DNA of 64,000 nt, taken from NCBI GenBank assembly GCA_030063045.1, contig JAQSEB010000058.1, forward strand, positions 1,656,070 through 1,720,069, written 5' to 3'. Of this stretch, positions 31,535 through 43,500 are shown in pieces (within the stretch, counting starts at the first letter, position 1; the number at the start of each line of letters is the position of its first letter). Source of the DNA: Pratylenchus scribneri. Taxonomy: Eukaryota > Nematoda > Chromadorea > Rhabditida > Pratylenchidae. Position numbers and translations under genes: made by a program. Below the pieces are notes generated by a model, which saw only the letters and a list, made by a program, of their open reading frames with translations, was not told the DNA's origin and did no database searches.

Positions 31535-34500
31535 AGGGCCCTTGGGGAATCCAATAAAAAACTAAGAAATTTAGAAAAATCTAAGAAAACTAAGAAAAAC
31601 AATAGCAGCCATTAGATATTGGCTGATCAGAGAAAAAGAGAAAAAGAAAATTTCGGGAGAGCGCCAGGATGTCCGCCTATCGCCAGGGTATCCGCATAGA
31701 GCTTGGGTATGGGCTAGGGTCTAGGGTTAGGGCTAGGGGTTAGGGTTAGGTAGGTAGGGTAGGGGGGAAAATTTCAAAAAACTAGAAAATTCCTAAAAAA
31801 ATTCGAAAAATCATAGAAAAAAATGAGAAAAATCCCGAAAATCGGGGAAAAATCAATGAAAAATAGGCCTCGCTGGAAGCGATTTTCAAAATGAAAAATG
31901 AAAAATTCCCAAAAAAATTCGCCTCGGCCAGCCTAAAGGCGTGGCCGAGTTTTGAAAAATTCTTTTAAAAAAAAATCGGCCCGAAAAAAATCGAAAAAAA
32001 AGCCTGGAAGGCAGAGGCTGAAAAAAAAGAAAATAACTGAAAAAAAGAGAAAAAAGAGGAAGAAAAAAAAATAAGAAAAAAAAAGTTAGAATTGACTAAG
32101 AAAAAACTAAGAAATTTAGAAAGAAAATAGAGGCGAATAGGCAGGTAAGTGTGATTAGAAAGAGAGAGAGGATACTGTATTTTTAGAAGAGAAAAATTAG
32201 TAGGGGCTTAGGTATAGGGTTTCTAGGGCCCTTGGGGAATCCAATAAAAAACTAAGAAATTTAGAAAAATCTAAGAAAACTAAGAAAAACAATAGCAGCC
32301 ATTAGATATTGGCTGATCAGAGAAAAAGAGAAAAAGAAAATTTCGGGAGAGCGCCAGGATGTCCGCCTATCGCCAGGGTATCCGCATAGAGCTTGGGTAT
32401 GGGCTAGGGTCTAGGGTTAGGGCTAGGGGTTAGGGTTAGGTAGGTAGGGTAGGGGGGAAAATTTCAAAAAACTAGAAAATTCCTAAAAAAATTCGAAAAA
32501 TCATAGAAAAAAATGAGAAAAATCCCGAAAATCGGGGAAAAATCAATGAAAAATAGGCCTCGCTGGAAGCGATTTTCAAAATGAAAAATGAAAAATTCCC
32601 AAAAAAATTCGCCTCGGCCAGCCTAAAGGCGTGGCCGAGTTTTGAAAAATTCTTTTAAAAAAAAATCGGCCCGAAAAAAATCGAAAAAAAAGCCTGGAAG
32701 GCAGAGGCTGAAAAAAAAGAAAATAACTGAAAAAAAGAGAAAAAAGAGGAAGAAAAAAAAATAAGAAAAAAAAAGTTAGAATTGACTAAGAAAAAACTAA
32801 GAAATTTAGAAAGAAAATAGAGGCGAATAGGCAGGTAAGTGTGATTAGAAAGAGAGAGAGGATACTGTATTTTTAGAAGAGAAAAATTAGTAGGGGCTTA
32901 GGTATAGGGTTTCTAGGGCCCTTGGGGAAGAGATTAAAAAACTAAGAAATTTAGAAAATCTAAGAAAACTAAGAAAAACAATAGAAGCCATTATGTATTG
33001 GCTGATTGAGAGAAAAAGAGAAAAAAAAATTTCAGACAGCGCCAGGATGTCCGCCTATCGCCAGGGTATCCGCATAGAGCTTGGGTATGGGCTAGGGTCT
33101 AGGGTTAGGGCTAGGGGTTAGGGTTAGGTAGGTAGGTAGGGTAGGGGGAAAAATTTCAAAAAATTCGAAAAAACATGAAAAAACATGAAAAAATCAAAAA
33201 AAACCGAAAAAAATCGCAAAAATCGGGGAAAAATCAATGAAAAACAGGCTTCGCCGGAGGCGATTTTCAAAATGAAAAAAGAAAAATTCCAAAAAAAATT
33301 CGCCTCGGCCGGCCTAAAGGCCTGGCCGAGTTTTGAAATATTCTTTTTGGGAAAAAACGGCCCAGAAAAAAATTGGAAAAAAATATGCCCGGAAGGCAGA
33401 GGCTGGAAAAAAAGAAAATAATTGAAAAATAGAGAAAAAAGAGAAATAAGAAAAAAAAAGTTAGAATTGACTAAGAAAAAACTAAGAAATTTAGAAAGAA
33501 AATAGAGGCGAATAGGCAGGTAAGTGTGATTAGAAAGAGAGAGAGGATACTGTATTTTTAGAAGAGAAAAATTAGTAGGGGCTTAGGTATAGGGTTTCTA
33601 GGGCCCTTGGGGAATCCAATAAAAAACTAAGAAATTTAGAAAAATCTAAGAAAACTAAGAAAAACAATAGCAGCCATTAGATATTGGCTGATCAGAGAAA
33701 AAGAGAAAAAGAAAATTTCGGGAGAGCGCCAGGATGTCCGCCTATCGCCAGGGTATCCGCATAGAGCTTGGGTATGGGCTAGGGTCTAGGGTTAGGGCTA
33801 GGGGTTAGGGTTAGGTAGGTAGGGTAGGGGGGAAAATTTCAAAAAACTAGAAAATTCCTAAAAAAATTCGAAAAATCATAGAAAAAAATGAGAAAAATCC
33901 CGAAAATCGGGGAAAAATCAATGAAAAATAGGCCTCGCTGGAAGCGATTTTCAAAATGAAAAATGAAAAATTCCCAAAAAAATTCGCCTCGGCCAGCCTA
34001 AAGGCGTGGCCGAGTTTTGAAAAATTCTTTTAAAAAAAAATCGGCCCGAAAAAAATCGAAAAAAAAGCCTGGAAGGCAGAGGCTGAAAAAAAAGAAAATA
34101 ACTGAAAAAAAGAGAAAAAAGAGGAAGAAAAAAAAATAAGAAAAAAAAAGTTAGAATTGACTAAGAAAAAACTAAGAAATTTAGAAAGAAAATAGAGGCG
34201 AATAGGCAGGTAAGTGTGATTAGAAAGAGAGAGAGGATACTGTATTTTTAGAAGAGAAAAATTAGTAGGGGCTTAGGTATAGGGTTTCTAGGGCCCTTGG
34301 GGAAGAGATTAAAAAACTAAGAAATTTAGAAAATCTAAGAAAACTAAGAAAAACAATAGAAGCCATTATGTATTGGCTGATTGAGAGAAAAAGAGAAAAA
34401 AAAATTTCAGACAGCGCCAGGATGTCCGCCTATCGCCAGGGTATCCGCATAGAGCTTGGGTATGGGCTAGGGTCTAGGGTTAGGGCTAGGGGTTAGGGTT

Positions 34501-37500
34501 AGGTAGGTAGGTAGGGTAGGGGGAAAAATTTCAAAAAATTCGAAAAAACATGAAAAAACATGAAAAAATCAAAAAAAACCGAAAAAAATCGCAAAAATCG
34601 GGGAAAAATCAATGAAAAACAGGCTTCGCCGGAGGCGATTTTCAAAATGAAAAAAGAAAAATTCCAAAAAAAATTCGCCTCGGCCGGCCTAAAGGCCTGG
34701 CCGAGTTTTGAAATATTCTTTTTGGGAAAAAACGGCCCAGAAAAAAATTGGAAAAAAATATGCCCGGAAGGCAGAGGCTGGAAAAAAAGAAAATAATTGA
34801 AAAATAGAGAAAAAAGAGAAATAAGAAAAAAAAAGTTAGAATTGACTAAGAAAAAACTAAGAAATTTAGAAAGAAAATAGAGGCGAATAGGCAGGTAAGT
34901 GTGATTAGAAAGAGAGAGAGGATACTGTATTTTTAGAAGAGAAAAATTAGTAGGGGCTTAGGTATAGGGTTTCTAGGGCCCTTGGGGAATCCAATAAAAA
35001 ACTAAGAAATTTAGAAAAATCTAAGAAAACTAAGAAAAACAATAGCAGCCATTAGATATTGGCTGATCAGAGAAAAAGAGAAAAAGAAAATTTCGGGAGA
35101 GCGCCAGGATGTCCGCCTATCGCCAGGGTATCCGCATAGAGCTTGGGTATGGGCTAGGGTCTAGGGTTAGGGCTAGGGGTTAGGGTTAGGTAGGTAGGGT
35201 AGGGGGGAAAATTTCAAAAAACTAGAAAATTCCTAAAAAAATTCGAAAAATCATAGAAAAAAATGAGAAAAATCCCGAAAATCGGGGAAAAATCAATGAA
35301 AAATAGGCCTCGCTGGAAGCGATTTTCAAAATGAAAAATGAAAAATTCCCAAAAAAATTCGCCTCGGCCAGCCTAAAGGCGTGGCCGAGTTTTGAAAAAT
35401 TCTTTTAAAAAAAAATCGGCCCGAAAAAAATCGAAAAAAAAGCCTGGAAGGCAGAGGCTGAAAAAAAAGAAAATAACTGAAAAAAAGAGAAAAAAGAGGA
35501 AGAAAAAAAAATAAGAAAAAAAAAGTTAGAATTGACTAAGAAAAAACTAAGAAATTTAGAAAGAAAATAGAGGCGAATAGGCAGGTAAGTGTGATTAGAA
35601 AGAGAGAGAGGATACTGTATTTTTAGAAGAGAAAAATTAGTAGGGGCTTAGGTATAGGGTTTCTAGGGCCCTTGGGGAATCCAATAAAAAACTAAGAAAT
35701 TTAGAAAAATCTAAGAAAACTAAGAAAAACAATAGCAGCCATTAGATATTGGCTGATCAGAGAAAAAGAGAAAAAGAAAATTTCGGGAGAGCGCCAGGAT
35801 GTCCGCCTATCGCCAGGGTATCCGCATAGAGCTTGGGTATGGGCTAGGGTCTAGGGTTAGGGCTAGGGGTTAGGGTTAGGTAGGTAGGGTAGGGGGGAAA
35901 ATTTCAAAAAACTAGAAAATTCCTAAAAAAATTCGAAAAATCATAGAAAAAAATGAGAAAAATCCCGAAAATCGGGGAAAAATCAATGAAAAATAGGCCT
36001 CGCTGGAAGCGATTTTCAAAATGAAAAATGAAAAATTCCCAAAAAAATTCGCCTCGGCCAGCCTAAAGGCGTGGCCGAGTTTTGAAAAATTCTTTTAAAA
36101 AAAAATCGGCCCGAAAAAAATCGAAAAAAAAGCCTGGAAGGCAGAGGCTGAAAAAAAAGAAAATAACTGAAAAAAAGAGAAAAAAGAGGAAGAAAAAAAA
36201 ATAAGAAAAAAAAAGTTAGAATTGACTAAGAAAAAACTAAGAAATTTAGAAAGAAAATAGAGGCGAATAGGCAGGTAAGTGTGATTAGAAAGAGAGAGAG
36301 GATACTGTATTTTTAGAAGAGAAAAATTAGTAGGGGCTTAGGTATAGGGTTTCTAGGGCCCTTGGGGAAGAGATTAAAAAAATAAGAAATTTTGAAAAAC
36401 TAATAAGAAAAACAATAGAAGCCATTATGTATCGGCTGATGAGAGAAAAAGAGAAAAAAAAATTTCAGACAGCGCCAGGATGTCCGCCTCAAGCCAGGGT
36501 ATCCGCATAGAGCTTGGGTATGGGCTAGGGTCTAGGGTTAGGGCTAGGGGTTAGGGTTAGGTAGGTAGGTAGGGTAGGGGGAAAAATTTCAAAAAATTCG
36601 AAAAAACATGAAAAAATCAAAAAAAACCGAAAAAAATCGCAAAAATCGGGGAAAAATCAATGAAAAACAGGCTTCGCCGGAGGCGATTTTCAAAATGAAA
36701 AAAGAAAAATTCCAAAAAAAATTCGCCTCGGCCGGCCTAAAGGCCTGGCCGAGTTTTGAAATATTCTTTTTGGGAAAAAACGGCCCAGAAAAAAATTGGA
36801 AAAAAATATGCCCGGAAGGCAGAGGCTGGAAAAAAAGAAAATAATTGAAAAATAGAGAAAAAAGAGAAATAAGAAAAAAAAAGTTAGAATTGACTAAGAA
36901 AAAACTAAGAAATTTAGAAAGAAAATAGAGGCGAATAGGCAGGTAAGTGTGATTAGAAAGAGAGAGAGGATACTGTATTTTTAGAAGAGAAAAATTAGTA
37001 GGGGCTTAGGTATAGGGTTTCTAGGGCCCTTGGGGAATCCAATAAAAAACTAAGAAATTTAGAAAAATCTAAGAAAACTAAGAAAAACAATAGCAGCCAT
37101 TAGATATTGGCTGATCAGAGAAAAAGAGAAAAAGAAAATTTCGGGAGAGCGCCAGGATGTCCGCCTATCGCCAGGGTATCCGCATAGAGCTTGGGTATGG
37201 GCTAGGGTCTAGGGTTAGGGCTAGGGGTTAGGGTTAGGTAGGTAGGGTAGGGGGGAAAATTTCAAAAAACTAGAAAATTCCTAAAAAAATTCGAAAAATC
37301 ATAGAAAAAAATGAGAAAAATCCCGAAAATCGGGGAAAAATCAATGAAAAATAGGCCTCGCTGGAAGCGATTTTCAAAATGAAAAATGAAAAATTCCCAA
37401 AAAAATTCGCCTCGGCCAGCCTAAAGGCGTGGCCGAGTTTTGAAAAATTCTTTTAAAAAAAAATCGGCCCGAAAAAAATCGAAAAAAAAGCCTGGAAGGC

Positions 37501-40500
37501 AGAGGCTGAAAAAAAAGAAAATAACTGAAAAAAAGAGAAAAAAGAGGAAGAAAAAAAAATAAGAAAAAAAAAGTTAGAATTGACTAAGAAAAAACTAAGA
37601 AATTTAGAAAGAAAATAGAGGCGAATAGGCAGGTAAGTGTGATTAGAAAGAGAGAGAGGATACTGTATTTTTAGAAGAGAAAAATTAGTAGGGGCTTAGG
37701 TATAGGGTTTCTAGGGCCCTTGGGGAAGAGATTAAAAAACTAAGAAATTTAGAAAATCTAAGAAAACTAAGAAAAACAATAGAAGCCATTATGTATTGGC
37801 TGATTGAGAGAAAAAGAGAAAAAAAAATTTCAGACAGCGCCAGGATGTCCGCCTATCGCCAGGGTATCCGCATAGAGCTTGGGTATGGGCTAGGGTCTAG
37901 GGTTAGGGCTAGGGGTTAGGGTTAGGTAGGTAGGTAGGGTAGGGGGAAAAATTTCAAAAAATTCGAAAAAACATGAAAAAACATGAAAAAATCAAAAAAA
38001 ACCGAAAAAAATCGCAAAAATCGGGGAAAAATCAATGAAAAACAGGCTTCGCCGGAGGCGATTTTCAAAATGAAAAAAGAAAAATTCCAAAAAAAATTCG
38101 CCTCGGCCGGCCTAAAGGCCTGGCCGAGTTTTGAAATATTCTTTTTGGGAAAAAACGGCCCAGAAAAAAATTGGAAAAAAATATGCCCGGAAGGCAGAGG
38201 CTGGAAAAAAAGAAAATAATTGAAAAATAGAGAAAAAAGAGAAATAAGAAAAAAAAAGTTAGAATTGACTAAGAAAAAACTAAGAAATTTAGAAAGAAAA
38301 TAGAGGCGAATAGGCAGGTAAGTGTGATTAGAAAGAGAGAGAGGATACTGTATTTTTAGAAGAGAAAAATTAGTAGGGGCTTAGGTATAGGGTTTCTAGG
38401 GCCCTTGGGGAATCCAATAAAAAACTAAGAAATTTAGAAAAATCTAAGAAAACTAAGAAAAACAATAGCAGCCATTAGATATTGGCTGATCAGAGAAAAA
38501 GAGAAAAAGAAAATTTCGGGAGAGCGCCAGGATGTCCGCCTATCGCCAGGGTATCCGCATAGAGCTTGGGTATGGGCTAGGGTCTAGGGTTAGGGCTAGG
38601 GGTTAGGGTTAGGTAGGTAGGGTAGGGGGGAAAATTTCAAAAAACTAGAAAATTCCTAAAAAAATTCGAAAAATCATAGAAAAAAATGAGAAAAATCCCG
38701 AAAATCGGGGAAAAATCAATGAAAAATAGGCCTCGCTGGAAGCGATTTTCAAAATGAAAAATGAAAAATTCCCAAAAAAATTCGCCTCGGCCAGCCTAAA
38801 GGCGTGGCCGAGTTTTGAAAAATTCTTTTAAAAAAAAATCGGCCCGAAAAAAATCGAAAAAAAAGCCTGGAAGGCAGAGGCTGAAAAAAAAGAAAATAAC
38901 TGAAAAAAAGAGAAAAAAGAGGAAGAAAAAAAAATAAGAAAAAAAAAGTTAGAATTGACTAAGAAAAAACTAAGAAATTTAGAAAGAAAATAGAGGCGAA
39001 TAGGCAGGTAAGTGTGATTAGAAAGAGAGAGAGGATACTGTATTTTTAGAAGAGAAAAATTAGTAGGGGCTTAGGTATAGGGTTTCTAGGGCCCTTGGGG
39101 AATCCAATAAAAAACTAAGAAATTTAGAAAAATCTAAGAAAACTAAGAAAAACAATAGCAGCCATTAGATATTGGCTGATCAGAGAAAAAGAGAAAAAGA
39201 AAATTTCGGGAGAGCGCCAGGATGTCCGCCTATCGCCAGGGTATCCGCATAGAGCTTGGGTATGGGCTAGGGTCTAGGGTTAGGGCTAGGGGTTAGGGTT
39301 AGGTAGGTAGGGTAGGGGGGAAAATTTCAAAAAACTAGAAAATTCCTAAAAAAATTCGAAAAATCATAGAAAAAAATGAGAAAAATCCCGAAAATCGGGG
39401 AAAAATCAATGAAAAATAGGCCTCGCTGGAAGCGATTTTCAAAATGAAAAATGAAAAATTCCCAAAAAAATTCGCCTCGGCCAGCCTAAAGGCGTGGCCG
39501 AGTTTTGAAAAATTCTTTTAAAAAAAAATCGGCCCGAAAAAAATCGAAAAAAAAGCCTGGAAGGCAGAGGCTGAAAAAAAAGAAAATAACTGAAAAAAAG
39601 AGAAAAAAGAGGAAGAAAAAAAAATAAGAAAAAAAAAGTTAGAATTGACTAAGAAAAAACTAAGAAATTTAGAAAGAAAATAGAGGCGAATAGGCAGGTA
39701 AGTGTGATTAGAAAGAGAGAGAGGATACTGTATTTTTAGAAGAGAAAAATTAGTAGGGGCTTAGGTATAGGGTTTCTAGGGCCCTTGGGGAAGAGATTAA
39801 AAAAATAAGAAATTTTGAAAAACTAATAAGAAAAACAATAGAAGCCATTATGTATCGGCTGATGAGAGAAAAAGAGAAAAAAAAATTTCAGACAGCGCCA
39901 GGATGTCCGCCTCAAGCCAGGGTATCCGCATAGAGCTTGGGTATGGGCTAGGGTCTAGGGTTAGGGCTAGGGGTTAGGGTTAGGTAGGTAGGTAGGGTAG
40001 GGGGAAAAATTTCAAAAAATTCGAAAAAACATGAAAAAATCAAAAAAAACCGAAAAAAATCGCAAAAATCGGGGAAAAATCAATGAAAAACAGGCTTCGC
40101 CGGAGGCGATTTTCAAAATGAAAAAAGAAAAATTCCAAAAAAAATTCGCCTCGGCCGGCCTAAAGGCCTGGCCGAGTTTTGAAATATTCTTTTTGGGAAA
40201 AAACGGCCCAGAAAAAAATTGGAAAAAAATATGCCCGGAAGGCAGAGGCTGGAAAAAAAGAAAATAATTGAAAAATAGAGAAAAAAGAGAAATAAGAAAA
40301 AAAAAGTTAGAATTGACTAAGAAAAAACTAAGAAATTTAGAAAGAAAATAGAGGCGAATAGGCAGGTAAGTGTGATTAGAAAGAGAGAGAGGATACTGTA
40401 TTTTTAGAAGAGAAAAATTAGTAGGGGCTTAGGTATAGGGTTTCTAGGGCCCTTGGGGAATCCAATAAAAAACTAAGAAATTTAGAAAAATCTAAGAAAA

Positions 40501-43500
40501 CTAAGAAAAACAATAGCAGCCATTAGATATTGGCTGATCAGAGAAAAAGAGAAAAAGAAAATTTCGGGAGAGCGCCAGGATGTCCGCCTATCGCCAGGGT
40601 ATCCGCATAGAGCTTGGGTATGGGCTAGGGTCTAGGGTTAGGGCTAGGGGTTAGGGTTAGGTAGGTAGGGTAGGGGGGAAAATTTCAAAAAACTAGAAAA
40701 TTCCTAAAAAAATTCGAAAAATCATAGAAAAAAATGAGAAAAATCCCGAAAATCGGGGAAAAATCAATGAAAAATAGGCCTCGCTGGAAGCGATTTTCAA
40801 AATGAAAAATGAAAAATTCCCAAAAAAATTCGCCTCGGCCAGCCTAAAGGCGTGGCCGAGTTTTGAAAAATTCTTTTAAAAAAAAATCGGCCCGAAAAAA
40901 ATCGAAAAAAAAGCCTGGAAGGCAGAGGCTGAAAAAAAAGAAAATAACTGAAAAAAAGAGAAAAAAGAGGAAGAAAAAAAAATAAGAAAAAAAAAGTTAG
41001 AATTGACTAAGAAAAAACTAAGAAATTTAGAAAGAAAATAGAGGCGAATAGGCAGGTAAGTGTGATTAGAAAGAGAGAGAGGATACTGTATTTTTAGAAG
41101 AGAAAAATTAGTAGGGGCTTAGGTATAGGGTTTCTAGGGCCCTTGGGGAAGAGATTAAAAAACTAAGAAATTTAGAAAATCTAAGAAAACTAAGAAAAAC
41201 AATAGAAGCCATTATGTATTGGCTGATTGAGAGAAAAAGAGAAAAAAAAATTTCAGACAGCGCCAGGATGTCCGCCTATCGCCAGGGTATCCGCATAGAG
41301 CTTGGGTATGGGCTAGGGTCTAGGGTTAGGGCTAGGGGTTAGGGTTAGGTAGGTAGGTAGGGTAGGGGGAAAAATTTCAAAAAATTCGAAAAAACATGAA
41401 AAAACATGAAAAAATCAAAAAAAACCGAAAAAAATCGCAAAAATCGGGGAAAAATCAATGAAAAACAGGCTTCGCCGGAGGCGATTTTCAAAATGAAAAA
41501 AGAAAAATTCCAAAAAAAATTCGCCTCGGCCGGCCTAAAGGCCTGGCCGAGTTTTGAAATATTCTTTTTGGGAAAAAACGGCCCAGAAAAAAATTGGAAA
41601 AAAATATGCCCGGAAGGCAGAGGCTGGAAAAAAAGAAAATAATTGAAAAATAGAGAAAAAAGAGAAATAAGAAAAAAAAAGTTAGAATTGACTAAGAAAA
41701 AACTAAGAAATTTAGAAAGAAAATAGAGGCGAATAGGCAGGTAAGTGTGATTAGAAAGAGAGAGAGGATACTGTATTTTTAGAAGAGAAAAATTAGTAGG
41801 GGCTTAGGTATAGGGTTTCTAGGGCCCTTGGGGAATCCAATAAAAAACTAAGAAATTTAGAAAAATCTAAGAAAACTAAGAAAAACAATAGCAGCCATTA
41901 GATATTGGCTGATCAGAGAAAAAGAGAAAAAGAAAATTTCGGGAGAGCGCCAGGATGTCCGCCTATCGCCAGGGTATCCGCATAGAGCTTGGGTATGGGC
42001 TAGGGTCTAGGGTTAGGGCTAGGGGTTAGGGTTAGGTAGGTAGGGTAGGGGGGAAAATTTCAAAAAACTAGAAAATTCCTAAAAAAATTCGAAAAATCAT
42101 AGAAAAAAATGAGAAAAATCCCGAAAATCGGGGAAAAATCAATGAAAAATAGGCCTCGCTGGAAGCGATTTTCAAAATGAAAAATGAAAAATTCCCAAAA
42201 AAATTCGCCTCGGCCAGCCTAAAGGCGTGGCCGAGTTTTGAAAAATTCTTTTAAAAAAAAATCGGCCCGAAAAAAATCGAAAAAAAAGCCTGGAAGGCAG
42301 AGGCTGAAAAAAAAGAAAATAACTGAAAAAAAGAGAAAAAAGAGGAAGAAAAAAAAATAAGAAAAAAAAAGTTAGAATTGACTAAGAAAAAACTAAGAAA
42401 TTTAGAAAGAAAATAGAGGCGAATAGGCAGGTAAGTGTGATTAGAAAGAGAGAGAGGATACTGTATTTTTAGAAGAGAAAAATTAGTAGGGGCTTAGGTA
42501 TAGGGTTTCTAGGGCCCTTGGGGAATCCAATAAAAAACTAAGAAATTTAGAAAAATCTAAGAAAACTAAGAAAAACAATAGCAGCCATTAGATATTGGCT
42601 GATCAGAGAAAAAGAGAAAAAGAAAATTTCGGGAGAGCGCCAGGATGTCCGCCTATCGCCAGGGTATCCGCATAGAGCTTGGGTATGGGCTAGGGTCTAG
42701 GGTTAGGGCTAGGGGTTAGGGTTAGGTAGGTAGGGTAGGGGGGAAAATTTCAAAAAACTAGAAAATTCCTAAAAAAATTCGAAAAATCATAGAAAAAAAT
42801 GAGAAAAATCCCGAAAATCGGGGAAAAATCAATGAAAAATAGGCCTCGCTGGAAGCGATTTTCAAAATGAAAAATGAAAAATTCCCAAAAAAATTCGCCT
42901 CGGCCAGCCTAAAGGCGTGGCCGAGTTTTGAAAAATTCTTTTAAAAAAAAATCGGCCCGAAAAAAATCGAAAAAAAAGCCTGGAAGGCAGAGGCTGAAAA
43001 AAAAGAAAATAACTGAAAAAAAGAGAAAAAAGAGGAAGAAAAAAAAATAAGAAAAAAAAAGTTAGAATTGACTAAGAAAAAACTAAGAAATTTAGAAAGA
43101 AAATAGAGGCGAATAGGCAGGTAAGTGTGATTAGAAAGAGAGAGAGGATACTGTATTTTTAGAAGAGAAAAATTAGTAGGGGCTTAGGTATAGGGTTTCT
43201 AGGGCCCTTGGGGAATCCAATAAAAAACTAAGAAATTTAGAAAAATCTAAGAAAACTAAGAAAAACAATAGCAGCCATTAGATATTGGCTGATCAGAGAA
43301 AAAGAGAAAAAGAAAATTTCGGGAGAGCGCCAGGATGTCCGCCTATCGCCAGGGTATCCGCATAGAGCTTGGGTATGGGCTAGGGTCTAGGGTTAGGGCT
43401 AGGGGTTAGGGTTAGGTAGGTAGGGTAGGGGGGAAAATTTCAAAAAACTAGAAAATTCCTAAAAAAATTCGAAAAATCATAGAAAAAAATGAGAAAAATC

